Assembly (NCBI GenBank): GCA_021772915.1
Contig: JAJFLB010000060.1
Coordinates: 1 to 64,000 of the forward strand
Direction: 5' to 3'
DNA: 64,000 bases
DNA from: Gammaproteobacteria bacterium
Lineage (GTDB): Bacteria > Pseudomonadota > Gammaproteobacteria > Xanthomonadales > SZUA-36
Shown here: piece by piece, positions 9,541 to 17,605 of the stretch
Layout: each line of letters starts with the position of its first letter
Position numbering within the stretch: the first letter of the stretch is position 1
The notes under the pieces: model-generated
What the model was told of the DNA's origin: nothing
Databases searched by the model: none
Seen by the model: the letters and a program-made list of their open reading frames with translations, nothing else
Made by a program: the position numbers and the translations under genes

Positions 9541-9600
9541 GTCGATATCACCTGGCATGTATTAGCGGACCCTGATGCACTACGCTAGTACCTGTTGTTT

Positions 9601-10386
9601 TCAGTCTTCATGATACGACAGTGACCGTCCAAGCGCGGCAAATTGCGACAGACTGAGTTGTTCCGCCCGTTGGCCCGGGTCGATGCCTGCGGCGGTTAAC
9701 TGTTCTGTAGTAAATAGGGATTTAAGGCTGTTGCGCAGCGTCTTTCGACGTTGTGAGAATGCCGTTGTTACCACACGCTCCAGTGACCCTTTCGAACCCG
9801 CGTCGGTCAATGGTGTTTTTCGTGGTTGTAAACGGACAATACTGGAACACACCCGTGGTACCGGTGTGAAGCTTTCCGGCAGCACGTCAAACAACGGTGT
9901 AACGGAGCATCGAAACTGGGTCATTACGGAAAGACGTCCGTAAGTACGGCTACCCGGTCCCGCAGCCATGCGGTCCACCACTTCTTTTTGCAACATGAAA
10001 TGCATATCAACAAGCTGCTCATGCCACTGCAATATATGAAAGATCAAGGGAGTGGAGATGTTATAGGGAAGGTTACCGATGAGTCGGAAAGGGCGATTGC
10101 CGGCGATCCTGGGCAGGCTGGTCTGCAGTGCATCACAGGGGTGGATGGTGATATTGGTGTTGCCTGAGAACAGGGTTTGAAGTCGCGACACCAGCTCGCG
10201 ATCAATTTCCAGTACATGCAACTCGGCACCACTGGCCAGCAGTGGGCCCGTTAACGCGGCCTGCCCCGGGCCAATTTCAATCAGCAGGTCCCCAGCCTGT
10301 GGTGCGACGCAGGCAATGATGCGGTCAATGACTTGCTGGTCGTGCAGAAAATTCTGACCGAATCGTTTGCGGGGTTTGTGCTTCAT
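9601..10386 (-). CDS. rsmA: 16S rRNA dimethyladenosine transferase
   Basis: RsmA (KsgA) dimethylates two adjacent adenosines near the 3' end of 16S rRNA during small-subunit assembly. The N terminus KRFGQNFL is diagnostic. The SAM-binding motif IEIGPGQAALT and the catalytic NLPYNIS (about 104-110) are intact. Length 261 residues is normal. It sits 8 bases downstream of pdxA in the conserved operon. Confidence 0.97.
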   Translation of the reverse strand: MKHKPRKRFGQNFLHDQQVIDRIIACVAPQAGDLLIEIGPGQAALTGPLLASGAELHVLEIDRELVSRLQTLFSGNTNITIHPCDALQTSLPRIAGNRPFRLIGNLPYNISTPLIFHILQWHEQLVDMHFMLQKEVVDRMAAGPGSRTYGRLSVMTQFRCSVTPLFDVLPESFTPVPRVCSSIVRLQPRKTPLTDAGSKGSLERVVTTAFSQRRKTLRNSLKSLFTTEQLTAAGIDPGQRAEQLSLSQFAALGRSLSYHED

Positions 10387-10394
10387 TGTGGTTC

Positions 10395-11402
10395 TTATAG
10401 TTGTGGTTCAGTGGCTTGCACCACCTGGCGACACATGTCCTGTGCGGTCGTGGCAGCTGTATACAGGCTGGAGGCATCGGCGCGGCTCCGACCGGCAATA
10501 TCTAATGCGGTGCCGTGGTCAACGGATGTGCGGATGAACGGTAAGCCCAATGTGATATTAACTGCACGCCCAAAGCCCGCATGTTTAATAACTGGCAGCC
10601 CCTGGTCGTGGTACATGGCTACAGTGGCATCGTATTTGGCCACGCGGATGGGTGTGAACGCAGTATCAGCGGGTATTGGCCCGGTGGCGTCAATACCGTC
10701 CTGATTGCAATCGAGAATTGCTTTTTCAATAACCTCCAGGTCTTCGCTTCCCAGGTGCCCGCCTTCCCCGGCGTGGGGATTTAGACCAAGTACCTGAATC
10801 GACGGGTGGTGAATACCGAAACGCTGCTGCAATTCACGGTTCACGATTAGTATGGTGTTATAAACATTGTCCCTAGTGACAGCCCCGGGTACGTCCCGTA
10901 GAGGCAAATGCGTTGTTACCAGCGCGACGCGGAATGTGCCGGTGGCCAACATCATGACCACTTTTTTTAACCCTGCCAGCTCTGCGAGCAATTCTGTGTG
11001 ACCACTGAATGCGATTCCGGCATCGTTGATGATGCCCTTGTGCACCGGCCCGGTCACCAGCGCGTCGCCGTGACCGTCACGAACCAGTTTGACAGCCGTT
11101 TTAATCGTGTCTATGACATATCTGGCATTGGTTGTGTCGGGTTGGCCGGGTACGGGTGCCGTATCCACCCAGGACTCCAGGCAACTGAGTTGCCCCGCGG
11201 ATACGTCATCACCGGGTTGCCAGGGAATGACGGGGACGTCAAAACCGAGATCAGCGGCTGTGGACAAAAGCAGTTGCCGATCAGCCACTGCCAGCAGCCG
11301 TAATTCGGGATGCTCATGGGCCAAACGAATGGTGCATTCCGGACCGACACCGGCAGGTTCACCCGGTGTTATTGTGAGTACGGGGATATCTTTAACCCGC
11401 AT
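10395..11402 (-). CDS. pdxA: 4-hydroxythreonine-4-phosphate dehydrogenase
   Basis: PdxA oxidises 4-phosphohydroxy-L-threonine in pyridoxal phosphate synthesis. The 335-residue protein starts with TPGEPAGVGPE, has the metal-ligand histidine motif SGHTELLA, and the YHDQG and DHGTALDIAG motifs near the C terminus. It starts 17 bases after the surA stop and ends 8 bases before rsmA, so it is part of one transcription unit. Confidence 0.96.
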   Translation of the reverse strand: MRVKDIPVLTITPGEPAGVGPECTIRLAHEHPELRLLAVADRQLLLSTAADLGFDVPVIPWQPGDDVSAGQLSCLESWVDTAPVPGQPDTTNARYVIDTIKTAVKLVRDGHGDALVTGPVHKGIINDAGIAFSGHTELLAELAGLKKVVMMLATGTFRVALVTTHLPLRDVPGAVTRDNVYNTILIVNRELQQRFGIHHPSIQVLGLNPHAGEGGHLGSEDLEVIEKAILDCNQDGIDATGPIPADTAFTPIRVAKYDATVAMYHDQGLPVIKHAGFGRAVNITLGLPFIRTSVDHGTALDIAGRSRADASSLYTAATTAQDMCRQVVQATEPQL

Positions 11403-11419
11403 AATGCATCAGCCAGGAG

Positions 11420-12718
11420 CTATGATTGTAATTTGATTTCTACGAAGGCCTCTGCGCGTATTTGCTGTAAAAAACGCTCTATTTCCAAGTCCATTTTTCG
11501 CTGCTGGATATTGTTACGTGCTGCGTTACGAAGCGCGTCTACAGTTACATCTTTTTCCCGAGTAGCGAGCCGCTCGACGATGTGCCAACCACTCTCGGTC
11601 TGGAAGGGCTCACAAATATCGCCATCCTTCAATGCCGTCAACGTTTGTTCCATACGCTCGCCGTAAATTTGGGGGAGGAACCAACCCATGTCGCCGCCGA
11701 TGTTTGAACTGGATACGTCATCGGAATACTTCTTGGCCAGCACCTCGAAGTCTTCCCCGTCTTTCAATCTTTGGTGAATCCCGCGAATAACTTCCATGGC
11801 CTGACGTGGGTTGATCAGGTCATTGGTCTCGACCATGATGTGCCTGGCGTGAAACTCTTTTGCCATGACCTGGCTGCGATCACGGTAGTCATTGACTTTG
11901 ACGATGTGGAAGCCTGCGGGACTGCGAATTGGGGCGGTGAACTGACCAGCCCTCAGGTCCCTGATGGATTCTGAAAACACGACCGGAACCGAATTCAGGT
12001 CTCGCCAGCCAACCAAACCGCCCTCCAGTGCTTCCTGGCTGCCGGAATAACTAATCGCGGCCGCGGCGAAATCCAGACCTTCCTGTAATTGTTGGTAAAC
12101 ACCGGTTGCCTTGCTTTCCTGAGCGGCAATCTGTTTTGGTGTGGCACCTTCAGGGAGTTGTATGAGGATGTGAGAAATATTGTATTCACCACCGCTAAAA
12201 CGATCAGAGGCGAGCAAGATGTCAATTTCGGTGTCGGTAATCGGGTCCATACTATTGACTACCCGTTGACGTAATCGCTCGGTCATCATTTCTTCACCGA
12301 TATTCTGGCGAAACTCGCTGAAGTCTTCACCGTCAGACTCGATAACGGTGCGCAACTGAATCAGGGTTAGATTGTTTTGCTGCGCCAATCTGACCAAAGA
12401 CTGATCAATGTCAGTGTCACTGATCCGAATACCGGTCTGGGCTGCCCGCTGCAACTGTAACCGCCTTAGAATCAGCCGTTCCAATACCTGGCTGTCCAGC
12501 AAATGCTTGGGTGGCAAGTCGCCACCTTGCTGACGAATTCTGTCCACGATACCTTTCGTGGCCAGATCCAACTCACTACGCAGAACCACATCATCGTCGA
12601 CCAGAGCAACGATAGAATCAATGGGCACAACATCCTGAGCCTGCGCCGTGGATATCGCCAGCCCGGTACTGAAAGCGATGCAAATGCACCAGGCTGCGTG
12701 TCGGTTACAAGACTTCAT
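11420..12718 (-). CDS. surA: Periplasmic chaperone and peptidylprolyl isomerase SurA
   Basis: SurA escorts unfolded outer-membrane proteins, including LptD, through the periplasm. The 432-residue protein has a signal peptide (cleavage after about AQA, residue 27), a SurA N-terminal domain (VDDDVVLRSEL), two parvulin domains (about 170-275 and 285-385, the second with FHARHIMV and GGDMGWF), and a C-terminal helix. It is encoded 85 bases downstream of lptD, the classic pairing of chaperone and main client. Confidence 0.96.
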   Translation of the reverse strand: MKSCNRHAAWCICIAFSTGLAISTAQAQDVVPIDSIVALVDDDVVLRSELDLATKGIVDRIRQQGGDLPPKHLLDSQVLERLILRRLQLQRAAQTGIRISDTDIDQSLVRLAQQNNLTLIQLRTVIESDGEDFSEFRQNIGEEMMTERLRQRVVNSMDPITDTEIDILLASDRFSGGEYNISHILIQLPEGATPKQIAAQESKATGVYQQLQEGLDFAAAAISYSGSQEALEGGLVGWRDLNSVPVVFSESIRDLRAGQFTAPIRSPAGFHIVKVNDYRDRSQVMAKEFHARHIMVETNDLINPRQAMEVIRGIHQRLKDGEDFEVLAKKYSDDVSSSNIGGDMGWFLPQIYGERMEQTLTALKDGDICEPFQTESGWHIVERLATREKDVTVDALRNAARNNIQQRKMDLEIERFLQQIRAEAFVEIKLQS

Positions 12719-12803
12719 AGGGTGTTATCTCCAGGGTTCTGATATCCAGTTTGGTTCGGTTTTTGATCATGGTAGGTAAATTTAGTTTCACGCTATTGTA
12801 CTG

Positions 12804-15002
12804 TCAATCGGCAAGATCGTAAAAAAACGGTGTGGACCTCCGGCCAATGCTTGCCAGGCCTTTTAACACCAATTGAATAAAGATTACATTCCTTTGATCG
12901 CCGAGGCGGTTTCTGAGAAAACGCCTACTCATTACCCGTAACGCCCAACAGCAACTGTCGTATTCAAATCCCAGTTCGGCAGCCAGCAGATCAGATTCTT
13001 CCAGAGAATACGTAACACGCGACGAAAACTGCCATTGCTCGTTGATGGGCTGGAAATATCGCAGGTCGATCTGATCCAGACTGTTTCGTCTGAATCGATA
13101 TTCGGCCCCCAGGCGGTGACCACTGGCCGCGCTGTATTCTACGCCCACTATGCCGACGTCTATCTGGTCGGTTTGCCAATTCCACTGTGCGCTGATGCGA
13201 CCGCTCAAGCGTCTCGATGGGCGGTAGATGAACTCTGCAATAAACGGTGATGCGCTGTCATCCAGCGAGGGGCCCAGATCGGGCATTACACGTTGATTCT
13301 TGAAGAAGACGATCTGACCCAGGCTCAGGCTCCACAATTCATGGCCGGATCTTTGGCTGATTGAGCGGGTGGTCAAGGCCATCGTCAGCTGATTTGCATC
13401 CGACTGCAGGTCGGCGCCCGTAAAGCGATTTGTGTGGAACAACTGGCTGAAGCCAAACGTGAATGGTGCCGAATCAAAGTTGGGGAGATCGGAGTGACTT
13501 TTGTAAGGTACGTACAGGTAAAATAAGCGGGGCTCCAATGTTTGCAACCGTCCCTTCTTGCTCTCGCGTTGCAAAAACATACCGGTATCAATACTCAAGA
13601 TCTCGGTACCCCGATCAGGTGATGTATCACCCTGCAATCCATTTAAGTCAAGTGCATAACTCGTGTAACGGTAACCCACACGCGGGCGTATATAGCCCCA
13701 CGGGGTAATGAAATCCCATTCAAGGCGTGGAAATAAATCAAGACGGCCACCCGTGGGGCCGATATCCACATCACGGTCAAAGTAGACCAGCTCGGCATCC
13801 AGACGAAGTTGTAAGCCTCTATGACCCAGTGGCCGATCAAGGTCAAAGACAATGCGTGGCAGCCTCGAGTAGGGTTCCCGAATAGAACTGATCGATTCAT
13901 CAACTACCTGAAAATCATCCGCGGTGACTGCCAGTTTCCAGTACCGTCCATTGCCGACAACTCCGGCTGTGCTCTTCAGATACTGCAGTGACGTTGTTAT
14001 CAGGCTGTTGCCAAAATCCTGGAAGTACTCGGTATCGCTGATTCTGTTTGCCAGTATCCGGCTACGCCATCGCTTACCGATTCGCCCCTGGTGACTGAAT
14101 TTGTAGTGGTAACGGTTCTCTCCGGTCAGTTTGTCATCTGGCAGGTAATCAAAACTAAATGTGCCGCGGTTACGCCGAGTGAGGAACCGGTATTCACCGG
14201 TCAGCATTGCACCACGTGAGGTAAAGTAGCGCGGTGTAAACGTGGCATCCTGGTTGGCTGCGATATTCCAATAATAGGGAATGCTGAATTCCACCCCGTT
14301 ATCGTTAGCGCTGCTAATCAAGGGATAGAGAAATCCGCTTTTACGCCGGTCATCGATAGGAAACGTGATATACGGTAAATACAGAACGGGGACCTTAAAG
14401 AATTTGAGCTTGGCGCCCCAGGCAACCCCGACTCCTTTTTCAAAGTCCAGTTCGAGCTCCCTTGCACTCAGCACCCACTGCGGCGTCTCCCCGGCACAGG
14501 TTGTAAAGCGCATCTGACGCAATACTGAATGATTCCCGGAATCCATTGTGACTTCCTCGGCGCTACCCCGGGCACTGGAGCCTGTCAGTCCATATTCGGC
14601 TTTTACAAAGTGCCCGCTTTCAGTCAGGAAATTGTACTCAGCATTTGAACCACTAAGGTGCATCATGGAATCTTCGTAATACATGCTTCCCGGTACACTC
14701 ACGGTATCTATGTCAGGGTCGTAGAGCAGCAGGTCAGTCGACAGAAACTGGTCTGAGCGACGCAGTTCAACATCGCCACGGGCCTCAGCTATCTCTCCTC
14801 GTTGAGCATTGAATGATCTGGTTTTCACCAGGATGGGGGAAGATGCCCGGGCAGGTTTTTTCTTCAGTTTTGTTGCGAAATTGGGTTCGGGGCAGGCAGT
14901 CGCCACAGTTTCCGCAGTTGCTGCGAAAAGGTTGGTCTGGAAAATAGACATGGTGGCAAGGGCCAATATCAGGACCCGTGCTCTGGAAATTTTCTGGATC
15001 AC
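12804..15002 (-). CDS. lptD: LPS-assembly protein LptD
   Basis: LptD is the outer-membrane beta-barrel that inserts lipopolysaccharide together with LptE. The 732-residue protein has a signal peptide (about 1-28), an OstA-like periplasmic domain (about 55-165) and a long barrel. Four cysteines, Cys37, Cys169 and the pair Cys684-Cys685, match the pattern of E. coli LptD, in which two interdomain disulfides are needed for function. It is the first gene of the operon; its promoter should lie in the short gap to the upstream aminopeptidase stop at 15036. Confidence 0.96.
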   Translation of the reverse strand: MIQKISRARVLILALATMSIFQTNLFAATAETVATACPEPNFATKLKKKPARASSPILVKTRSFNAQRGEIAEARGDVELRRSDQFLSTDLLLYDPDIDTVSVPGSMYYEDSMMHLSGSNAEYNFLTESGHFVKAEYGLTGSSARGSAEEVTMDSGNHSVLRQMRFTTCAGETPQWVLSARELELDFEKGVGVAWGAKLKFFKVPVLYLPYITFPIDDRRKSGFLYPLISSANDNGVEFSIPYYWNIAANQDATFTPRYFTSRGAMLTGEYRFLTRRNRGTFSFDYLPDDKLTGENRYHYKFSHQGRIGKRWRSRILANRISDTEYFQDFGNSLITTSLQYLKSTAGVVGNGRYWKLAVTADDFQVVDESISSIREPYSRLPRIVFDLDRPLGHRGLQLRLDAELVYFDRDVDIGPTGGRLDLFPRLEWDFITPWGYIRPRVGYRYTSYALDLNGLQGDTSPDRGTEILSIDTGMFLQRESKKGRLQTLEPRLFYLYVPYKSHSDLPNFDSAPFTFGFSQLFHTNRFTGADLQSDANQLTMALTTRSISQRSGHELWSLSLGQIVFFKNQRVMPDLGPSLDDSASPFIAEFIYRPSRRLSGRISAQWNWQTDQIDVGIVGVEYSAASGHRLGAEYRFRRNSLDQIDLRYFQPINEQWQFSSRVTYSLEESDLLAAELGFEYDSCCWALRVMSRRFLRNRLGDQRNVIFIQLVLKGLASIGRRSTPFFYDLAD

Positions 15003-15035
15003 TAATCGGCGCCGTATTTGAACATGGTTAACTTG

Positions 15036-16205
15036 TCACAAATTGCTAGTTGACGCAATGCTTGCGCATTCCTGTGCTAACCAAGACCCACGCTGGTTCT
15101 TTCTGAGTTTGGATTTTTCTGCCGCCAATCGATGAAACTCGTGTACATTGCCATTGGCCAAATCCAGCAAATTCTGAAAAGCACACCGACTGCCCGAGTA
15201 AGTGTTGAACAGTGACAGCATGGCATTGTTTACAGGGCCTTCAAGCCAGGCCGCAAAATAGTCACGTCCACTCCACTTTTCCGTTCGCAGTTGGTTATAG
15301 GATTGGGAAAACACGTTAAAAATGCCGGCCTTTCGGTGCCGTTTCTCGGTATCGGAAATTCCCGAGCTGTAGACAACGATTAACTCTGAACGCACGTTCT
15401 GAACTAGTTCAGCGAAGTCTTTACTGGCAGCTTGAAGACCCAGCCATTGGCTTAAATCGTCCTGGTGTTGGTTTGATTCCAGCCACAAGCGAACACCCAG
15501 CTCTTCCACAAAGCTGGCGTAGCTCTCACTGAATAAGCCATCACCTTTCTTGAACAGACGCTGGTGGGCCAGCTCGTGAAACAAGTACGCAGCCAGTCCG
15601 GTGTCAGAGTAGGAAAACATCGTGCTAATCAGTGGATCCCGAAACCACCCCAGGGTTGAGTATGCAGACGCTGGTGAAACGATTACATCCATTTCCTTTG
15701 CGCGTAAACTGTGTGCGTATTGATCTGCTTTTTGTCGCTTGAAATAACCGCGATAGGGTAGACAGCCAACCACCAGGAAACACGATTTTTTTGCCTGTAA
15801 GGAAAACTCCCCGGTTGCTATCACATTGAACACAATGGCATTGCTGTTGATTTCGACATAACTTGAGTAACTACCATTGGCGGGCAGGTCCAAGACCTCC
15901 CCGGCGAACACCAGGATTTGATTGGCGGTTTTCAGACGGGACGAGAGTTCTGCGCCGGTAACTGGGCTATCCAGCAAGTCCTGTACATCTTGACGGGCAT
16001 GCAGCAGCTTCCATTGACCGGAAAAGGCCTGCAGGTAGTATCCGGGGCCAGAACAGGCGGTCAAAAACAGCAACAGGATGAGGCCGATGGCCGGTCTACG
16101 GAATAGCTCTTCAATTCGTGCAAGAGCAGGGCGGTCAGCCAACGATGTTGCTGGTGTAACTGCGGGCCGGATACTTGCCGACCCGGTCGATGGTTCTGCT
16201 GTCAT
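15036..16205 (-). CDS. Putative lipoprotein aminopeptidase (DUF2265/COG4324)
   Basis: Predicted zinc aminopeptidase of the family typified by COG4324. The protein has a hydrophobic segment ending in LTAC (lipobox cysteine at residue 51) preceded by about 38 extra residues. The motif HELAHQ (210-215) supplies zinc ligands, and a later SYASFVEELG could give the third. The start at 16205 overlaps the msrB stop (ATGA), supporting this start although the leader is long for a lipoprotein. It probably acts in the periplasm on peptides; substrate unknown. Confidence 0.8.
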   Translation of the reverse strand: MTAEPSTGSASIRPAVTPATSLADRPALARIEELFRRPAIGLILLLFLTACSGPGYYLQAFSGQWKLLHARQDVQDLLDSPVTGAELSSRLKTANQILVFAGEVLDLPANGSYSSYVEINSNAIVFNVIATGEFSLQAKKSCFLVVGCLPYRGYFKRQKADQYAHSLRAKEMDVIVSPASAYSTLGWFRDPLISTMFSYSDTGLAAYLFHELAHQRLFKKGDGLFSESYASFVEELGVRLWLESNQHQDDLSQWLGLQAASKDFAELVQNVRSELIVVYSSGISDTEKRHRKAGIFNVFSQSYNQLRTEKWSGRDYFAAWLEGPVNNAMLSLFNTYSGSRCAFQNLLDLANGNVHEFHRLAAEKSKLRKNQRGSWLAQECASIASTSNL

Positions 16206-16612
16206 TCGGAGGTCTCGTTATCGGACTCGAAACCCAGTGCCGCGGAATTGATGCAATAACGTTGACCGGTAGGTGGTGGACCGTCGTTGAAAATATGCCC
16301 AAGGTGTGCGTCGCACTGTGGACACAGCAATTCTATGCGGTTCATGCCATGGCTTAAATCAGGGCGTTGGGTAATCTCTGCCGTATCAAGTTCACCGTTG
16401 AAACTTGGCCAGCCACAACCTGAATGGAACTTGCTGGTGGAACCGAACAAGGGGTGATTGCAGCAGATGCAATGGTATTGTCCGTCGTCAACGTGATCAC
16501 AATATCGTCCACTAAAGGGCGCTTCGGTACCTGCCTCACGGGTTACACGGTATTGTTCCGGGTCCAGTTGCGACTGCCACTGTTGTGGGTTTTTAACTAT
16601 TTTTTTCATCAT
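16202..16612 (-). CDS. msrB: Peptide-methionine (R)-S-oxide reductase
   Basis: MsrB repairs the R-epimer of methionine sulfoxide in proteins using thioredoxin. The 136-residue protein has the zinc-binding pairs Cys48/Cys51 and Cys97/Cys100, the substrate motif GCGWPSF, and the catalytic RYCINSAAL (Cys120). It lacks a signal peptide and is therefore cytoplasmic. It is followed by the aminopeptidase gene with a 4-base overlap. Confidence 0.96.
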   Translation of the reverse strand: MMKKIVKNPQQWQSQLDPEQYRVTREAGTEAPFSGRYCDHVDDGQYHCICCNHPLFGSTSKFHSGCGWPSFNGELDTAEITQRPDLSHGMNRIELLCPQCDAHLGHIFNDGPPPTGQRYCINSAALGFESDNETSE

Positions 16613-16770
16613 TAATCAATCACTAACTTGATATGGACCACAACAATCACCGCAAGTGCAACTGTAAGCAAATACCTGACCTCATTTAGGGGTCGTACGG
16701 GGCATTGTAATGTATCCTCTGTTGACCGATAGCCGGGGCGAACTCGAAATCAACAAGAGATCAATACAAC

Positions 16771-16833
16771 ATGCGCGCAACAGAACCAATTAATCCTGTC
16801 ATTTCAGTAAGCAACATTTCGGCAGCTTCATGA
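16771..16833 (+). pseudogene. Possible 5' remnant of an ABC transporter ATPase gene
   Basis: A 20-codon frame (ATG at 16771) reads PINPVISVSNIS, which resembles the first residues of ABC-2 type ATPases (typically PVISVxNLSKTY), then ends at a TGA that overlaps the start of the DUF2007 gene (ATGA). A purine-rich AAGAGA lies 14 bases upstream. It may be the surviving start of a deleted gene, now serving as a short leader translated just before the DUF2007 protein. The match is short and could be chance. Confidence 0.3.
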
Positions 16834-17045
16834 TCAAAGTATTTGAAGATTTTGACATTGCCCTGGTTGGGCATTATCAATCCGTGCTGGAAGGCAGTGG
16901 CATCGAAACGTTCATGAAAAACCAGTTTGGCACTGGTGGTCTCGGCGAATTACCTTTTGTGGAGGTTGTGCCGCAACTGTGGGTGTTGAATGAAGCAGAA
17001 GCCCCGCGGGCAATAGCCATGATCAAGGAACTGAGAGCGGATTAG
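16830..17045 (+). CDS. DUF2007 domain-containing protein
   Basis: Small cytoplasmic protein of 71 residues resembling the DUF2007 'putative signal transducing protein' family, which are compact alpha/beta proteins of unknown role. Recognisable features are the start IKVFEDFDIALVGHYQSVLE and the end LNEAEAPRAIAMIKEL. It stands alone on the plus strand between msrB and a repeat-rich gap. The start overlaps the stop of a 20-codon leader frame. Confidence 0.8.
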   Translation: MIKVFEDFDIALVGHYQSVLEGSGIETFMKNQFGTGGLGELPFVEVVPQLWVLNEAEAPRAIAMIKELRAD

Positions 17046-17106
17046 TTTGCCCAAAGCGCTGTTGTCCTCACAATCTACCCGGGGTGCTGAGTCGGGCGTT
17101 TACTTC

Positions 17107-17445
17107 CAGGACACGCGATGAACCCTTGGCCCAGGCCAGCCTCTCGACCGGTTCCCGCTCTCACCTTCTCCCTGGGGGCTCGGTCGTTTCATGGCCCAGG
17201 CCAGTTTCTCGACCGACTCCCGGCGGCCCAGGCCGGCTTCTCGACCGGTCCCCGGTCTCACCTTCTCTCACCTTCTCTCACCTTCTCTCACCTTCTCCCT
17301 GAAACTCACGGCCTGGAAGCAAACACCCAACCCAGCTTTGGAGTTAGTGCTGCACTTCAACTTACTTCAGAGTGCCGCAAAGTCCGCCAAACGATGAGGG
17401 AGCTGGGAGCTTGCACCACCTCTTTTCAGGACACACCGTGAACCC
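17107..17445. repeat. Cluster of direct repeats and a 10-base tandem repeat
   Basis: Non-coding block. Three ~30-base units beginning GGCCCAGGCC and continuing with TCTCGACCG lie at 17128-17157, 17193-17222 and 17225-17254. About four copies of the decamer CTCACCTTCT run from 17257 to 17297. A 19-base direct repeat beginning CAGGACAC and ending TGAACCC occurs at 17107-17125 and 17427-17445 (16 of 19 identical). Short open frames across the block are low-complexity translations of the repeats. Confidence 0.8.
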
Positions 17446-17510
17446 GTCCCTGGGGGCTTGGATGAAACATCCATGTTTCATACAGTCCTGAAAAGAGGTG
17501 GTGCAAGCTC
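17407..17510. repeat. 25-bp perfect inverted repeat with internal palindrome
   Basis: Arms at 17407-17431 and 17486-17510 are exact reverse complements over 25 bases. Inside the loop, TGAAACAT-CC-ATGTTTCA (17463-17480) forms a second hairpin. This could be a short palindromic mobile element or a large stem-loop at the 3' end of the minus-strand LplT-PlsC transcript, whose gene stops at 17606. There is no T-run typical of a terminator directly after the stem. Confidence 0.8.
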
Positions 17511-17605
17511 GTAGCGGCTTAAAACCGCCTTAAGATTTCAACTCTCATGCGAAACCAGATGTACGATAGGTTAAGGTGATGGGGCCAGCAACAAATGGGA
17601 AAGTG

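Noticed and set aside
17128-17297. Possible CRISPR array
   Set aside because: The repeats are irregularly spaced, partly adjacent and partly a simple decamer; there are no unique spacers of equal length and no cas genes.
17084-17441. Three overlapping plus-strand frames in the repeat block
   Set aside because: They are translations of direct repeats (Pro/Ser/Arg-rich, recurring LLSPSLTFSH) without a credible start or family.
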